Below, one piece after another: positions 16,911 through 26,275 of a DNA stretch of 50,881 bases. The DNA comes from Flavobacterium psychrophilum (GTDB taxonomy: Bacteria > Bacteroidota > Bacteroidia > Flavobacteriales > Flavobacteriaceae): assembly GCA_945869365.1 (NCBI GenBank), contig CAMBOW010000003.1, positions 1 through 50,881 on the forward strand. Direction: 5' to 3'. The position numbers and the translations under genes were made by a program. Numbering within the stretch: position 1 is the stretch's first letter; the number at the start of each line of letters is the position of its first letter. The notes beneath the pieces are model-generated. The model saw only the letters and a list, made by a program, of their open reading frames with translations, was not told the DNA's origin and ran no database searches.

Positions 16911-17201
16911 TTTTCGGTTGTCCGTTTTCTGTTGTCCGTTTAAAGAGATACTCAGAACGGCTGTTAAGTGGGGAGTGGGAAGATGGGAGTGGGAAGTTTT
17001 ACGATGTATACTAAGTACGGCTGATAACTGTCTGCTGATAGCTCTTGGCCACGAATGCACGGATTAGAAATTCAAATTTCAATAAAGAAAAACCAAATTC
17101 CAATCCCGAAACTCGAAACCAAACTGTGACTTCAGAACAAAATCTTTAAATCTTCTTCACCGAAAACAGACAACCGACAACTCATAACTCACAACTCATA
17201 A
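16911..17201. repeat. Heptamer arrays and CACGAATGCACG box between the ADH and FTHF cyclo-ligase genes
   Basis: This spacer is almost entirely repetitive. Five TTGTCCG-type heptamers lie at 16911-16945 and five AGTGGGA-type heptamers at 16967-17001. A GTATAC box is at 17006-17011. Four AGCT/GGCT-type heptamers lie at 17019-17046, followed by CCACGAATGCACGGAT (17049-17064). Six CAGACAA/CTCACAA-type heptamers lie at 17160-17201 and run through the stop codon of the cyclo-ligase (17182-17184). The first array is roughly the reverse complement of the last. No gene is seen. Confidence 0.75.
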
Positions 17202-17751
17202 CTCCCTCCGGTGTCACCACATAATCCAACGGAACATCACTCGCAGATATGTCCTCAATTTTTTCTTCGGGCCCAAAAAAAGATAGCCCAATTTTTAGCG
17301 TATTGGGGTTGCATTGCTGCAAAAAACTGTCGTAAAATCCTTTGCCGTAACCCACCCGATGGCCTAGTTTGTCATAGGCCAACAAAGGCACGAATACCAC
17401 TTCTATAGCCGAAACCGGCACCGCCAAGCCCGATACGGGTTCGGGAATTCCGTGGGCGTTGGTGGAGATTTTGGTAGAATCAGTGAGTAAAAAATGCGTC
17501 AGTTGTCGGGTAGCAAAGTCGCTTTTGGAGACAACTACATCTTTGTCTTTGCCCGCCAACACGTGCAGGATGTATTCGGTATTTACTTCCCGCTGCTTCA
17601 CGATGGGCAAAAAAACATGAAAATAGGTGTGCTCCCAAATGGGCAAAGCCAAGAGCTGATTGGCAATGGCCAAACTTTGGGCTTCAATGGCATCGGCTGT
17701 GAGCGCGGCGCGGCGTTGTTTGTATAAAAGTCTCAGGTCAGATTTTCGCAT
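17182..17751 (-). CDS. 5-formyltetrahydrofolate cyclo-ligase
   Basis: This enzyme uses ATP to convert 5-formyl-THF to 5,10-methenyl-THF and has 189 residues. The N-terminus, MRKSDLRLLYKQRRAAL, is typical. The ATP/phosphate loop is the GYGKGFYDSFL motif, preceded by VFVPLLAYDKLGHRVGYG. The frame extends upstream to 17787, but Met at 17749-17751 starts the family homology. The C-terminal residues VMSCEL and the stop codon are encoded by a 7-bp tandem repeat (GTTATGA/GTTGTGA units), so the natural end of the gene may have been shifted by repeat growth. Confidence 0.93.
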   Translation of the reverse strand: MRKSDLRLLYKQRRAALTADAIEAQSLAIANQLLALPIWEHTYFHVFLPIVKQREVNTEYILHVLAGKDKDVVVSKSDFATRQLTHFLLTDSTKISTNAHGIPEPVSGLAVPVSAIEVVFVPLLAYDKLGHRVGYGKGFYDSFLQQCNPNTLKIGLSFFGPEEKIEDISASDVPLDYVVTPEGVMSCEL

Positions 17752-17886
17752 AGCAAAGCGTGTTTCAAGGCGACTGTAAAAGTACACAAATTCCGCGCTT
17801 TGAAGGCAGTCACTTCCCGAAGCCGCGCTTTATATAAATGAATAATCTGCGCCTGTCGTTCATTTGAATGGCTGCAAAGGCCCCGC

Positions 17887-17916
17887 TTGTATTTTTAAAC
17901 ATTTCAACTAACTTTG
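17887..17916 (+). promoter_or_regulatory. uvrC promoter (-33 TTG, -7 TAACTTTG)
   Basis: TTG (17887-17889) and TAACTTTG (17909-17916) are separated by 19 bp, matching the consensus well. The -7 element ends only 3 bp before the uvrC ATG (17920), so the transcript start should fall on or next to the start codon. Confidence 0.65.
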
Positions 17917-17919
17917 GCT

Positions 17920-19725
17920 ATGCAAAATCCGGCTTTAGAACTGCAGCTGCAATCCCTGCCCGACGGCCCTGGCGTGTATCAGTATTATGATGACGCCGGT
18001 AAAATTTTGTATGTAGGCAAAGCCAAAAACCTCAAAAAAAGGGTTTCCTCCTATTTTCACAAAACACACGACAACGCCAAAACCAATGTGCTGGTGCGAA
18101 AAATCGTAACCATCAAACACATTGTGGTGCCCACCGAATCGGACGCCTTGTTGCTAGAAAACAACTTAATCAAAAAATTACAGCCGCGCTACAATGTGCT
18201 GCTGCGCGACGACAAAACGTATCCGTGGTTGTGCATCAAAAACGAACCCTTTTCGCGCGTGTTTTCTACCAGACGACTCATTAAAGACGGCTCGGAGTAT
18301 TTTGGGCCGTATACCAATTTCAAGACGGTGAGCGCCATCACAGATTTGATTAAGCAATTGTATCCGCTGCGCAGCTGTTCTTATGATTTAAACGCCAGCA
18401 ATTTGGCCAAACACAAATACAAGTTGTGTTTAGAATACCACTTGGGAAACTGCAAAGGGCCCTGCGAAGGACATGAATCGCTCGAGAATTACCAGCAGCA
18501 AATTCAAGCCATCCGCGAAATCTTGAAAGGAAACTTGAAGGAAAGCATCAAAGGGTTTAAACAAAAAATGAATCAGTATGCGGCGCTCATGCAATTTGAA
18601 GCGGCGCAGCAGATGAAGGAGAAAATAGAAACCCTCGAAAATTACCAAGCCCGTTCTACCATCATCAATCCGAAAATTAACAACGTCGATGTGTTTTCGA
18701 TTGTATCTGATGAAACGGCGGCCTTTGTCAACTTTTTGCAAATTGCACACGGGTCGATCATTCGTTCGCACACGCTCGAAATCAAAAAGAAACTCGACGA
18801 AACCGACCAGGAACTGTTGGAGTTGGCTATTGTAGAATTGCGAGAGCGCTTTCAGTTGCTTTCAAAAGAAATTCTAGTTCCGTTTGCCGTTGATTTGGGC
18901 GAACAACTCAAAATATCGGTGCCGCAACTCGGCGACAAAAAACAACTCTTGGAACTGTCCGAACGCAATGCCAAATTTCACCGCATCGAACAACTCAAGC
19001 AATTGCAAATTGTAGATCCTGACCGACATACCACGCGCATTATGGCCCAAATGCAGAAAGATTTGCGCCTTAGCGTCGAGCCCCGACACATTGAATGTTT
19101 TGACAATTCCAACATACAAGGATCCAATCCGGTGGCGGCCTGTGTGGTATTTAAAGACGGGAAACCCAGCAAAAAAGACTACCGCCACTTCAACATCAAA
19201 ACCGTAGAAGGCCCCAATGATTTTGCCTCGATGGAAGAGGTGGTTTACCGCCGCTACAAACGCTTGCTCGACGAACAAGAACCCTTGCCGCAACTCATTA
19301 TCATTGACGGCGGAAAAGGCCAATTGTCGTCGGCCTTGAAAAGCATCGATGCCTTGGGATTGAGAGGAAAAATTGCCATTGTGGGCATAGCCAAGCGCTT
19401 GGAAGAACTGTTTTATCCGGGTGATTCGGTGCCTTTATACCTGGACAAAAAATCAGAAACGCTCAAAGTCATTCAGTATTTGCGCAACGAAGCCCACCGA
19501 TTTGGCATCAGTTTTCATCGCGATCAGCGCAGCAAATCGGCCATCAATTCATCGATGGAAGCCATCCCGGGTATTGGCGAGAAAACCATCACCCAATTGC
19601 TGCAGCACTTCAAAAGTGTGAAACGATTGCAACTCGCGAGCGAAACCGATATTGCCGCAGTAGTAGGCGTTTCAAAAGCCAAAAAAATTACCGACTTTTA
19701 CCAGTCAAATTCAACCCATGAATAA
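17920..19725 (+). CDS. uvrC: UvrABC excinuclease subunit C
   Basis: UvrC makes both incisions in nucleotide excision repair. It has 601 residues. The N-terminal GIY-YIG domain (SLPDGPGVYQYYD through ILYVGKAKNLKKR, about 12-95) cuts 3' of the lesion. A Cys cluster follows (about 147-185), then the UVR motif (about 200-235). The RNase H-like domain includes HIECFDNSNIQGSNPVA and IIIDGGKGQL and cuts 5' of the lesion. C-terminal helix-hairpin-helix repeats include IPGIGEKTITQLL. I start at ATG 17920; the TTG at 17914 lies inside the -7 element. It overlaps the patatin gene by 8 bp. Confidence 0.97.
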   Translation: MQNPALELQLQSLPDGPGVYQYYDDAGKILYVGKAKNLKKRVSSYFHKTHDNAKTNVLVRKIVTIKHIVVPTESDALLLENNLIKKLQPRYNVLLRDDKTYPWLCIKNEPFSRVFSTRRLIKDGSEYFGPYTNFKTVSAITDLIKQLYPLRSCSYDLNASNLAKHKYKLCLEYHLGNCKGPCEGHESLENYQQQIQAIREILKGNLKESIKGFKQKMNQYAALMQFEAAQQMKEKIETLENYQARSTIINPKINNVDVFSIVSDETAAFVNFLQIAHGSIIRSHTLEIKKKLDETDQELLELAIVELRERFQLLSKEILVPFAVDLGEQLKISVPQLGDKKQLLELSERNAKFHRIEQLKQLQIVDPDRHTTRIMAQMQKDLRLSVEPRHIECFDNSNIQGSNPVAACVVFKDGKPSKKDYRHFNIKTVEGPNDFASMEEVVYRRYKRLLDEQEPLPQLIIIDGGKGQLSSALKSIDALGLRGKIAIVGIAKRLEELFYPGDSVPLYLDKKSETLKVIQYLRNEAHRFGISFHRDQRSKSAINSSMEAIPGIGEKTITQLLQHFKSVKRLQLASETDIAAVVGVSKAKKITDFYQSNSTHE

Positions 19726-21973
19726 TTCCAAAACACCGCGCTTTTATTTTGGTTTTACACGCCACTGCCTTTTGGTTTTAGTTGTGCTGTTGTGGGCCAA
19801 TTCGAGTGCAATTGCACAAGACAGCCTGACGCCCAAACGCCCAAAAATTGGTTTGGTGTTGAGTGGGGGAGGCGCCAAAGGCTTTGCCCATATTGGAGTA
19901 CTGAAGGTATTAGAGAAAGAGGGGATCCCGATTGATTACATTGGCGGGACGAGTATGGGAGCAGTAATAGGTGCATTGTATGCCACCGGTTATTCGGCCA
20001 CGCAAATTGATTCGATCTTTAAAACTACCGATTTTGATGCCTTGCTGAGTGACTATATTCCCCGAAATTCGAAAAGCTTTTACGAAAAGCGCAACGACGA
20101 ACTCTATGCCATTTCGTTGCCGTTTAAAAAGTTGCATATTGGGATTCCTTCGGGCTTGTCAAAAGGGATTTACAACTACAACTTGCTCAACAAATTACTT
20201 TACCACGCGCTAGAAGTGCATGACTTTACGCAATTACCAATCCCATTTTATTGCATGGCCAGCAATATTGAAACAGGCAAAGAAGTCGTGCTCGATCACG
20301 GCTATTTACCACAAGTTTTGTTGGCCAGCGGGGCCTTCCCCAGCTTGTTTTCCCCAGTTGAAATAGATGGAAACTTGCTTGTTGATGGGGGTGCTATTAA
20401 CAACTTCCCTGTTGAAGAAATGAAAAAAAGAGGCGTGGATATTATAATTGGTGTAGATGTGCAAGACGAAGTTAAAGAGCGTTCAGACTTGAAAGATGCG
20501 GCCAAAATATTGGTTCAAATTTCCAATTTTCAGATGATGGAAAAAATGAACGACAAAATAAAACTAGTTGACATTTACCTGAAACCAGACATCAAAAAAT
20601 ATAGCGTGATGAGCTTTGATAAAGGACCGGAAATTGTAACCAAAGGGGAAGAAGCCGCACAAACTGCCTTGCCTAAATTGAATGCGTTAAAAGTTTTGGC
20701 TGAAACAAAAAAAGGGAAACTCATTCAAGTAGTCGATAGTTTGCACATCGGAAACATTTTACTAAATCGGCCTTTAAAAAATTACACCCGAGCCTATGTG
20801 ATTGGGAAAGTAAAAATTAAACAAAATACCGCGGTATCTTTTGCTGATTTTACCGATGGAATAAATAAAATAGCCGCCACGCAAAATTTTGGAAGTATTT
20901 TCTATCAATTGAACAAAAAAGAGGGGGTGGCCGATTTGCAATTTGATTTACTGGAAAACCCAACGAATACTTTTGTAAAATTTGGCTTGCACTACGATGG
21001 ACTGTACAAAAGCGGAATATTGGGCAATTATACCAAGAAAAAATCGGTATTTAAAAATGATATTTTGTCCCTTGATCTGATTCTAGGCGATAACTTTCGA
21101 TACAACCTTGATTATTACATTGACAATGGATTTTACTGGAGTTTTGGGCTAAAATCAAAGTACAACCAGTTTAACCGGAACGTAAAAAATGATTTTACTA
21201 ACGGCGAATTACTCGCTATTTTAGGTATTAACAGCCTGAATATTGATTTTGCTCAATTTACAAACCAAGCCTATGTACAAACCCTTTTTGTGCAAAAATT
21301 TTTATTGGGCGGCGGCGTTGAGCATACCCATTTGCAACTCACCTCAACCACCCTCGAAAACACGAAGCCGGTTTTTGAAAACAGCGGATTTGTGAGCGTT
21401 TTTGGGTACATCAAATACGATTCTTTTGATGATAAATACTTCCCTAAAAAGGGCTGGAGCTTCGCAGGAGATTGCCAGTCGTATTTGTATTCGTCCAATT
21501 ACAACCATGATTTTAATCGATTTTCTATTGCGCGATCAGAGGTGGCCTTTGCTTTTCCGTTTACAAAACGACTAACGGCCAACGTGAGATCAGAAATTGG
21601 GTTTTCGTTTGGGGGCGCGAGCAGCAACTATTTTGATTTTATATTGGGCGGATACGGCTCCAGCAGTACGCATAATTTTAAACCGTTTTATGGCTATGAT
21701 TTTTTGAGTGTTTCAGGCAACAGTTACACAAAATCTGAACTGACCTTGGATTTCAAATTTCTTAAAAAACACCACCTCAACGCCGCCGGTAATTTTGCCA
21801 ATGTGGGGGATTATTTATTTAACAACACCGACTGGCTTTCTAAGGCTTCCTATACGGGTTATGCCTTGGGTTATGGGATGGAAACGATTATTGGGCCAGT
21901 TGAGTTAAAGTATACGTGGTCGCCCGAACTCCCAAAAGGGATTGCATGGGTAACTGTGGGCTTCACTTTTTAA
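19718..21973 (+). CDS. Patatin-like phospholipase with POTRA and outer-membrane barrel
   Basis: This is an exported protein of 751 residues with three parts. A signal peptide (ending AIA) precedes a patatin domain, which has the oxyanion loop SGGGAKGFAHIG, nucleophile Ser79 in GGTSMG and Asp223 in VDGGAINNF. A POTRA-like region (about 350-430) follows, then a beta-barrel of the Omp85/surface-antigen type that ends in the aromatic VTVGFTF. This is the PlpD-like type V architecture, in which the lipase is linked to its own barrel. The catalytic dyad is intact. It overlaps uvrC by 8 bp. Whether the patatin domain faces the periplasm or the outside cannot be told from sequence. Confidence 0.92.
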   Translation: MNNSKTPRFYFGFTRHCLLVLVVLLWANSSAIAQDSLTPKRPKIGLVLSGGGAKGFAHIGVLKVLEKEGIPIDYIGGTSMGAVIGALYATGYSATQIDSIFKTTDFDALLSDYIPRNSKSFYEKRNDELYAISLPFKKLHIGIPSGLSKGIYNYNLLNKLLYHALEVHDFTQLPIPFYCMASNIETGKEVVLDHGYLPQVLLASGAFPSLFSPVEIDGNLLVDGGAINNFPVEEMKKRGVDIIIGVDVQDEVKERSDLKDAAKILVQISNFQMMEKMNDKIKLVDIYLKPDIKKYSVMSFDKGPEIVTKGEEAAQTALPKLNALKVLAETKKGKLIQVVDSLHIGNILLNRPLKNYTRAYVIGKVKIKQNTAVSFADFTDGINKIAATQNFGSIFYQLNKKEGVADLQFDLLENPTNTFVKFGLHYDGLYKSGILGNYTKKKSVFKNDILSLDLILGDNFRYNLDYYIDNGFYWSFGLKSKYNQFNRNVKNDFTNGELLAILGINSLNIDFAQFTNQAYVQTLFVQKFLLGGGVEHTHLQLTSTTLENTKPVFENSGFVSVFGYIKYDSFDDKYFPKKGWSFAGDCQSYLYSSNYNHDFNRFSIARSEVAFAFPFTKRLTANVRSEIGFSFGGASSNYFDFILGGYGSSSTHNFKPFYGYDFLSVSGNSYTKSELTLDFKFLKKHHLNAAGNFANVGDYLFNNTDWLSKASYTGYALGYGMETIIGPVELKYTWSPELPKGIAWVTVGFTF

Positions 21974-22010
21974 CAAATTTTGTCGGAGACAACTTATTTA
22001 GAAAAAAGGC

Positions 22011-22018
22011 TATATTTG
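22011..22018 (+). promoter_or_regulatory. -7 element of the APC permease gene
   Basis: TATATTTG lies 23 bp upstream of the ATG at 22042. No TTG is found at the right -33 distance. Confidence 0.5.
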
Positions 22019-22041
22019 AAACAACTAAAACTAAAAACTAC

Positions 22042-23547
22042 ATGCGTATGTCAATTTGGAAGAAAAAATCATTAACACTACTGCTTAGTGAAGCGGGAGA
22101 CTCCGAAAAAGGATTGAAACGCACCCTAACGGCTTGGTCTTTGATTGCCTTGGGAATTGGCGCTATTATTGGCGCCGGTTTATTTGTACGCACCGCTACT
22201 GCTGCTGCGCAAAATGCAGGTCCGTCGGTGACCATTGGTTTTATTGTAGCCGCCATTGGGTGTGCGTTGGCCGGTTTATGTTACGCCGAATTGTCTTCTT
22301 CTATTCCTATTTCTGGGAGTGCTTATACGTATACCTATGCCACCATGGGCGAATTATTGGCCTGGATTATTGGTTGGGATTTAATTTTAGAATATGCCGT
22401 AGGTGCAGCAACCGTTGGAATTGCGTGGAGTGAATACCTCAACAACCTGCTGGTCAATGTGCTGCATATGAGTCCCATTCCGTACGAATTATCCCACTCC
22501 CCTTTTCAGCATTTTACAGACCCTGTTACTGGCGTGGTATCAAACGGAATGATCAATTTACCGGCTTTCTTTATTGTGGCCGTGATTAGTTTGTTGCTAA
22601 TAAAAGGAACGCAAGAATCTGCTTTTGTGAATGGCGTAATTGTTGTGGTAAAAGTGGCTATTGTAATCTTAATTATTGTATTGGGTTGGTCATTCATAAA
22701 CCCAACCAATCATTCTCCTTATATTCCTCTCCCCTCAATTTTTACCGACGACCAAGGAATCGATCACAGTTTTGGTGGAATCATGGGAATTTTGGGTGCA
22801 GCCGGAACCGTTTTCTTTGCCTTTATTGGCTTTGATGCTGTGAGTACGGCGGCGCAAGAAACTAAAAATCCAAAGCGTGATATGCCCATTGGTATTTTAG
22901 GTTCTTTGGCAGTTTGCACCGTTCTTTATATTTTATTTGCGCATGTGCTTACCGGAGTCGCTTCGGTTGAAGATTTTAGAACCGGTGGTAAAGAAGCCTC
23001 TGTGGCCTTTGCTATTCAAAAATACATGATCGGCTACGAATGGCTGGCTCAGTTTGTAACGGTTGCTATTTTGGCTGGATTCTCCTCGGTAATTTTGGTG
23101 ATGTTGTTGGGCCAATCGCGTGTGTTTTATGCGATGGGTAAAGACGGCTTATTACCCAAAGCCTTTGGGGAAATTCACCCAAAATACAATACACCGTATA
23201 AAGCCAACTTGGCAATCTTGGTAATTGTAGGCTTATTTGCCGCCTTTATTCCGGGTGATATTGTGGGCGACATGACCAGTATAGGAACCTTGTTTGCCTT
23301 TATTTTGGTGTGTGTTTCGGTAGTAGTATTGCGCAAACGCGAACCCGACATGAAACGCGAATTTAGAGCGCCATTATCAGATCCTAAATTTCCGTTGGTT
23401 CCTGTATTGGGCATCGTGGTTTGTTTGGCTATGATTTACGGCTTAGGCTGGACCAACTGGTTGAGACTGATCGCCTGGTTGGCTATTGGATTGGTAATTT
23501 ATTTTTGGTATGGACGCAAAAACAGCAACCTAAATAATCCAAAATAA
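22042..23547 (+). CDS. APC family amino acid permease (CAT-like)
   Basis: This is an inner-membrane amino acid transporter of about 501 residues with 12 or more helices. The first helix carries the signature IGAIIGAGLFVRTA. GLCYAELSSSIPISGSAYTY is the conserved region of helices 2-3. GFIGFDAVSTAAQETKNPKR-like sequence in the middle is typical of the cationic amino acid transporter subgroup. The frame is open into the patatin gene, but the ATG at 22042 (or 22048) follows a TATATTTG element. A strong hairpin terminator follows the gene. The exact substrate is unknown; the aromatic catabolic genes downstream make an amino acid likely. Confidence 0.93.
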   Translation: MRMSIWKKKSLTLLLSEAGDSEKGLKRTLTAWSLIALGIGAIIGAGLFVRTATAAAQNAGPSVTIGFIVAAIGCALAGLCYAELSSSIPISGSAYTYTYATMGELLAWIIGWDLILEYAVGAATVGIAWSEYLNNLLVNVLHMSPIPYELSHSPFQHFTDPVTGVVSNGMINLPAFFIVAVISLLLIKGTQESAFVNGVIVVVKVAIVILIIVLGWSFINPTNHSPYIPLPSIFTDDQGIDHSFGGIMGILGAAGTVFFAFIGFDAVSTAAQETKNPKRDMPIGILGSLAVCTVLYILFAHVLTGVASVEDFRTGGKEASVAFAIQKYMIGYEWLAQFVTVAILAGFSSVILVMLLGQSRVFYAMGKDGLLPKAFGEIHPKYNTPYKANLAILVIVGLFAAFIPGDIVGDMTSIGTLFAFILVCVSVVVLRKREPDMKREFRAPLSDPKFPLVPVLGIVVCLAMIYGLGWTNWLRLIAWLAIGLVIYFWYGRKNSNLNNPK

Positions 23548-23554
23548 TTAAACA

Positions 23555-23595
23555 TAAAAGCTAAAAGAAACGAGAGTCTCTTTTGGCTTTTTTTA
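23555..23595 (+). terminator. Terminator after the APC permease
   Basis: AAAAGCTAAAAGAAAC pairs with the downstream GTCTCTTTTGGCTTTT arm, with one wobble and one mismatch, and is followed by a run of seven T. It lies 8 bp after the permease stop. Confidence 0.75.
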
Positions 23596-23782
23596 TGCTT
23601 TACTCGGTTTATGAAAAATTGGATTGGCCTCTTAGAATATCTTCAATTCCTCATCAAGAGAAATCCTGAATGAGGCACTTCTTTTTTGTATGAATTAGGA
23701 AATTATTCCCGCTTCGAATTCTATTTGCTTCATTACACCCGAGCGTTAGCGAACTAGCGCAGTACATTCAAAATAAAAGATT

Positions 23783-24940
23783 ATGCCGATATACCATAAA
23801 TTAGGGTCTATTCCCGCCAAACGACATACCATTTTTAAAAAACCGACCGGAGAATTCTATTACGAACAGCTCTTTGGTACCGAAGGTTTTCACGGTCATT
23901 CTTCGCTGTCCTATCACGTGCATCGCCCCACACAAGTAAAAGAAATTAAAGCTTCGTATTCGGTTGAGCCCAAAATTGCCATTGGCAAAAACATCAAATC
24001 TTTGTTGTTAAAAGGCTTTGAATTAAACCCAGAGCGCGATTTCTTGCAAAGCCGAAAACCCCTATTGGTGAACGGCGATTGCACCATTGGTTTGGCTGCG
24101 CCACAAGAATCCCTTACCGATTATTTTTACAAAAATGCCGACGCCGACGAGCTGATTTTCATTCACAAAGGCAGTGGAAAACTGCGTACCATGTTGGGAA
24201 ATATTGTCTTTGTTCCTGGTGATTATTTGATTATTCCCCGCGGAATGATCTACCAAATTCAATTTGACCAGGCTGATAATCGCTTGTTTTATGTGGAGTC
24301 TTTTGCTCCGTTTTATACTCCCAAACGCTACAAAAATGCCTCGGGACAACATTTGGAACACGCTCCTTTTTGCGAACGCGATTTTAAATTGCCCACCGAA
24401 CTCGAAACGCACGACCAAAAAGGCGACTTCGTGATTAAAACCAAAAAAGAAGGAATGATTCATGAAATCGTCTACGCCACACACCCCTTTGACGTGATTG
24501 GTTGGGACGGGTATAATTTTCCATACGGGTTTAGCATCCACAATTTTGAACCGATTACCGGACGGGTACACCAACCGCCTCCGGTGCACCAAACATTTGA
24601 GACCAGCACATTTGTAGTGTGTTCATTTGTGCCGCGTATGTATGATTACCATCCGCAAGCGATTCCGGCGCCCTACAACCACAGCAACATAGACAGCGAT
24701 GAAGTCTTGTATTATGTAGATGGCGATTTCATGAGCCGAAACAACATCGAACAAGGCCACATTACTTTACATCCCAAAGGCATTCCGCACGGGCCGGCTA
24801 TTGGCGCCATGGAACGCAGCATTGGCCACAAAGAAACCCAAGAATTGGCTGTTATGGTAGATACCTTTAGACCGCTAATGGTTACCGAAGAAGCGATGGG
24901 TATAGACGACGGACAGTATTACAAATCTTGGGCAGAATAA
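23783..24940 (+). CDS. hmgA: Homogentisate 1,2-dioxygenase
   Basis: This is a non-haem iron dioxygenase that opens the ring of homogentisate to maleylacetoacetate in tyrosine/phenylalanine breakdown. It has 385 residues. A cupin fold is visible, with YHVHRPTQVK near the N-terminus and FIHKGSGKLRTMLGNIVFVPGDYLIIPRGMIYQ-type strands. HQPPPVHQTFE and the C-terminal HPKGIPHGPAIGAMERSIG supply His/Glu metal ligands. It lies 55 bp upstream of hppD, which makes its substrate. No fumarylacetoacetase or maleylacetoacetate isomerase is in the window. Confidence 0.95.
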   Translation: MPIYHKLGSIPAKRHTIFKKPTGEFYYEQLFGTEGFHGHSSLSYHVHRPTQVKEIKASYSVEPKIAIGKNIKSLLLKGFELNPERDFLQSRKPLLVNGDCTIGLAAPQESLTDYFYKNADADELIFIHKGSGKLRTMLGNIVFVPGDYLIIPRGMIYQIQFDQADNRLFYVESFAPFYTPKRYKNASGQHLEHAPFCERDFKLPTELETHDQKGDFVIKTKKEGMIHEIVYATHPFDVIGWDGYNFPYGFSIHNFEPITGRVHQPPPVHQTFETSTFVVCSFVPRMYDYHPQAIPAPYNHSNIDSDEVLYYVDGDFMSRNNIEQGHITLHPKGIPHGPAIGAMERSIGHKETQELAVMVDTFRPLMVTEEAMGIDDGQYYKSWAE

Positions 24941-24995
24941 TAAAAAACTCCAACTCGGATGCAGGCTAACGCACGCATTCAAAAAACAAAACACT

Positions 24996-26156
24996 ATGGC
25001 AAAAGAAGTAACATCTGTAGAATACGGATTAGAAAAAATATTTGAAGGCGCACAAGATTTCCTTCCCCTTTTAGGCACCGATTATATAGAATTTTATGTA
25101 GGCAATGCCAAACAAGCGGCGCACTATTACAAAACGGCTTTCGGGTATCAGTCCTTGGCCTACGCCGGATTGGAGACTGGGGTGCGTGACAGAACATCGT
25201 ATGTGTTGGCGCAAGACAAAATCAGATTGGTGTTGACAACGGCTTTAACCAGCGATTCTGAAATTGGCGAACACGTAAAAAAACACGGCGATGGGGTGAA
25301 AGTAATTGCGCTTTGGGTAGAAGATGCCCGCCAAGCTTTTATCGAAACCACCAAACGAGGAGCCAAAGTATACCTCGAACCTACAGTAGAAAGCGATGAG
25401 TTTGGCGAGGTAGTTCGCGCCGGAATCTATACCTATGGCGAAACCGTGCACCTATTTGTAGAACGCAAAAATTACAGCGGAACATTTTTGCCGGGGTTTA
25501 AACCCTGGAAATCCGATTACAATCCAGAACCATTGGGATTAAAATTCATTGACCACATGGTAGGAAACGTGGGTTGGAACCAAATGAATACTTGGGTGAA
25601 GTGGTACGAAGATGTGATGGGATTTGTGAATTTCCTTTCGTTTGATGACAAGCAAATCCATACCGAATATTCAGCCTTGATGAGTAAGGTGATGAGCAAC
25701 GGAAATGGCCGCATTAAATTTCCGATTAACGAGCCGGCCAAAGGAAACAAACGTTCTCAAATTGAAGAATACTTGGATTTTTATGAAGGTTCTGGAGTGC
25801 AACACATTGCGGTAGCTACGGATGATATTATTTCTACGGTAACGAAATTGCGAGCGAGAGGCGTTGAGTTTTTATCGGCTCCACCCAAAGCCTATTACGA
25901 GGACATTCCAAATCGTTTGGGTACCCACATGGAGATGATGAAAGAAGACATTTCAGTCTTGCAAAGTCTAGCCATCATGATTGATGCCGACGAAGACGGC
26001 TATTTACTTCAGATTTTTACCAAACCGGTAGAAGATCGCCCTACCTTATTTTATGAAATTATTCAGCGCATGGGAGCCAAGGGCTTTGGTGCGGGTAACT
26101 TTAAAGCCTTGTTTGAATCGATAGAACGCGAACAAGAAAAAAGAGGAACGTTATAA
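24996..26156 (+). CDS. hppD: 4-hydroxyphenylpyruvate dioxygenase
   Basis: This enzyme converts 4-hydroxyphenylpyruvate to homogentisate. It has 386 residues and two vicinal-oxygen-chelate (VOC) domains. The three iron ligands are in place: His187 (FIDHMVGNV), His270 (GVQHIAVATDD) and Glu354 (LFYEIIQR). The C-terminal gate helix region GFGAGNFKALFESIE is conserved. With hmgA just upstream it forms a two-step module, probably co-transcribed. Confidence 0.97.
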   Translation: MAKEVTSVEYGLEKIFEGAQDFLPLLGTDYIEFYVGNAKQAAHYYKTAFGYQSLAYAGLETGVRDRTSYVLAQDKIRLVLTTALTSDSEIGEHVKKHGDGVKVIALWVEDARQAFIETTKRGAKVYLEPTVESDEFGEVVRAGIYTYGETVHLFVERKNYSGTFLPGFKPWKSDYNPEPLGLKFIDHMVGNVGWNQMNTWVKWYEDVMGFVNFLSFDDKQIHTEYSALMSKVMSNGNGRIKFPINEPAKGNKRSQIEEYLDFYEGSGVQHIAVATDDIISTVTKLRARGVEFLSAPPKAYYEDIPNRLGTHMEMMKEDISVLQSLAIMIDADEDGYLLQIFTKPVEDRPTLFYEIIQRMGAKGFGAGNFKALFESIEREQEKRGTL

Positions 26157-26266
26157 AATTGTTTATAAAATTGTGAAATATGCAAATTACATCGTTGTAG
26201 TTGTAATGTTACTAATAATAAAATGTTAAAGTAACGTTTTCGTTAAATATAACTCAAAAAACCTTG

Positions 26267-26274
26267 TACATTTG
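26267..26274 (+). promoter_or_regulatory. -7 element of the candidate small RNA
   Basis: TACATTTG matches TAnnTTTG. The predicted transcript would start within a few bases of 26278, just at the closing stem of the RNA candidate. The -33 region reads GTTA rather than TTG. A perfect short inverted repeat, TAACG-TTTT-CGTTA, overlaps it at 26232-26245. Confidence 0.5.
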
Positions 26275-26275
26275 T

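Noticed and set aside
19755..20137. Minus-strand ORFs inside the patatin gene
   Set aside because: The plus-strand frame has an intact catalytic dyad and barrel; the reverse frames have no recognisable domain.
23650..23676. CCTCAT/ATGAGG hairpin upstream of hmgA as a riboswitch or second terminator
   Set aside because: The stem is only 6 bp with a long loop and no clear T-run after it; no known riboswitch core is present.
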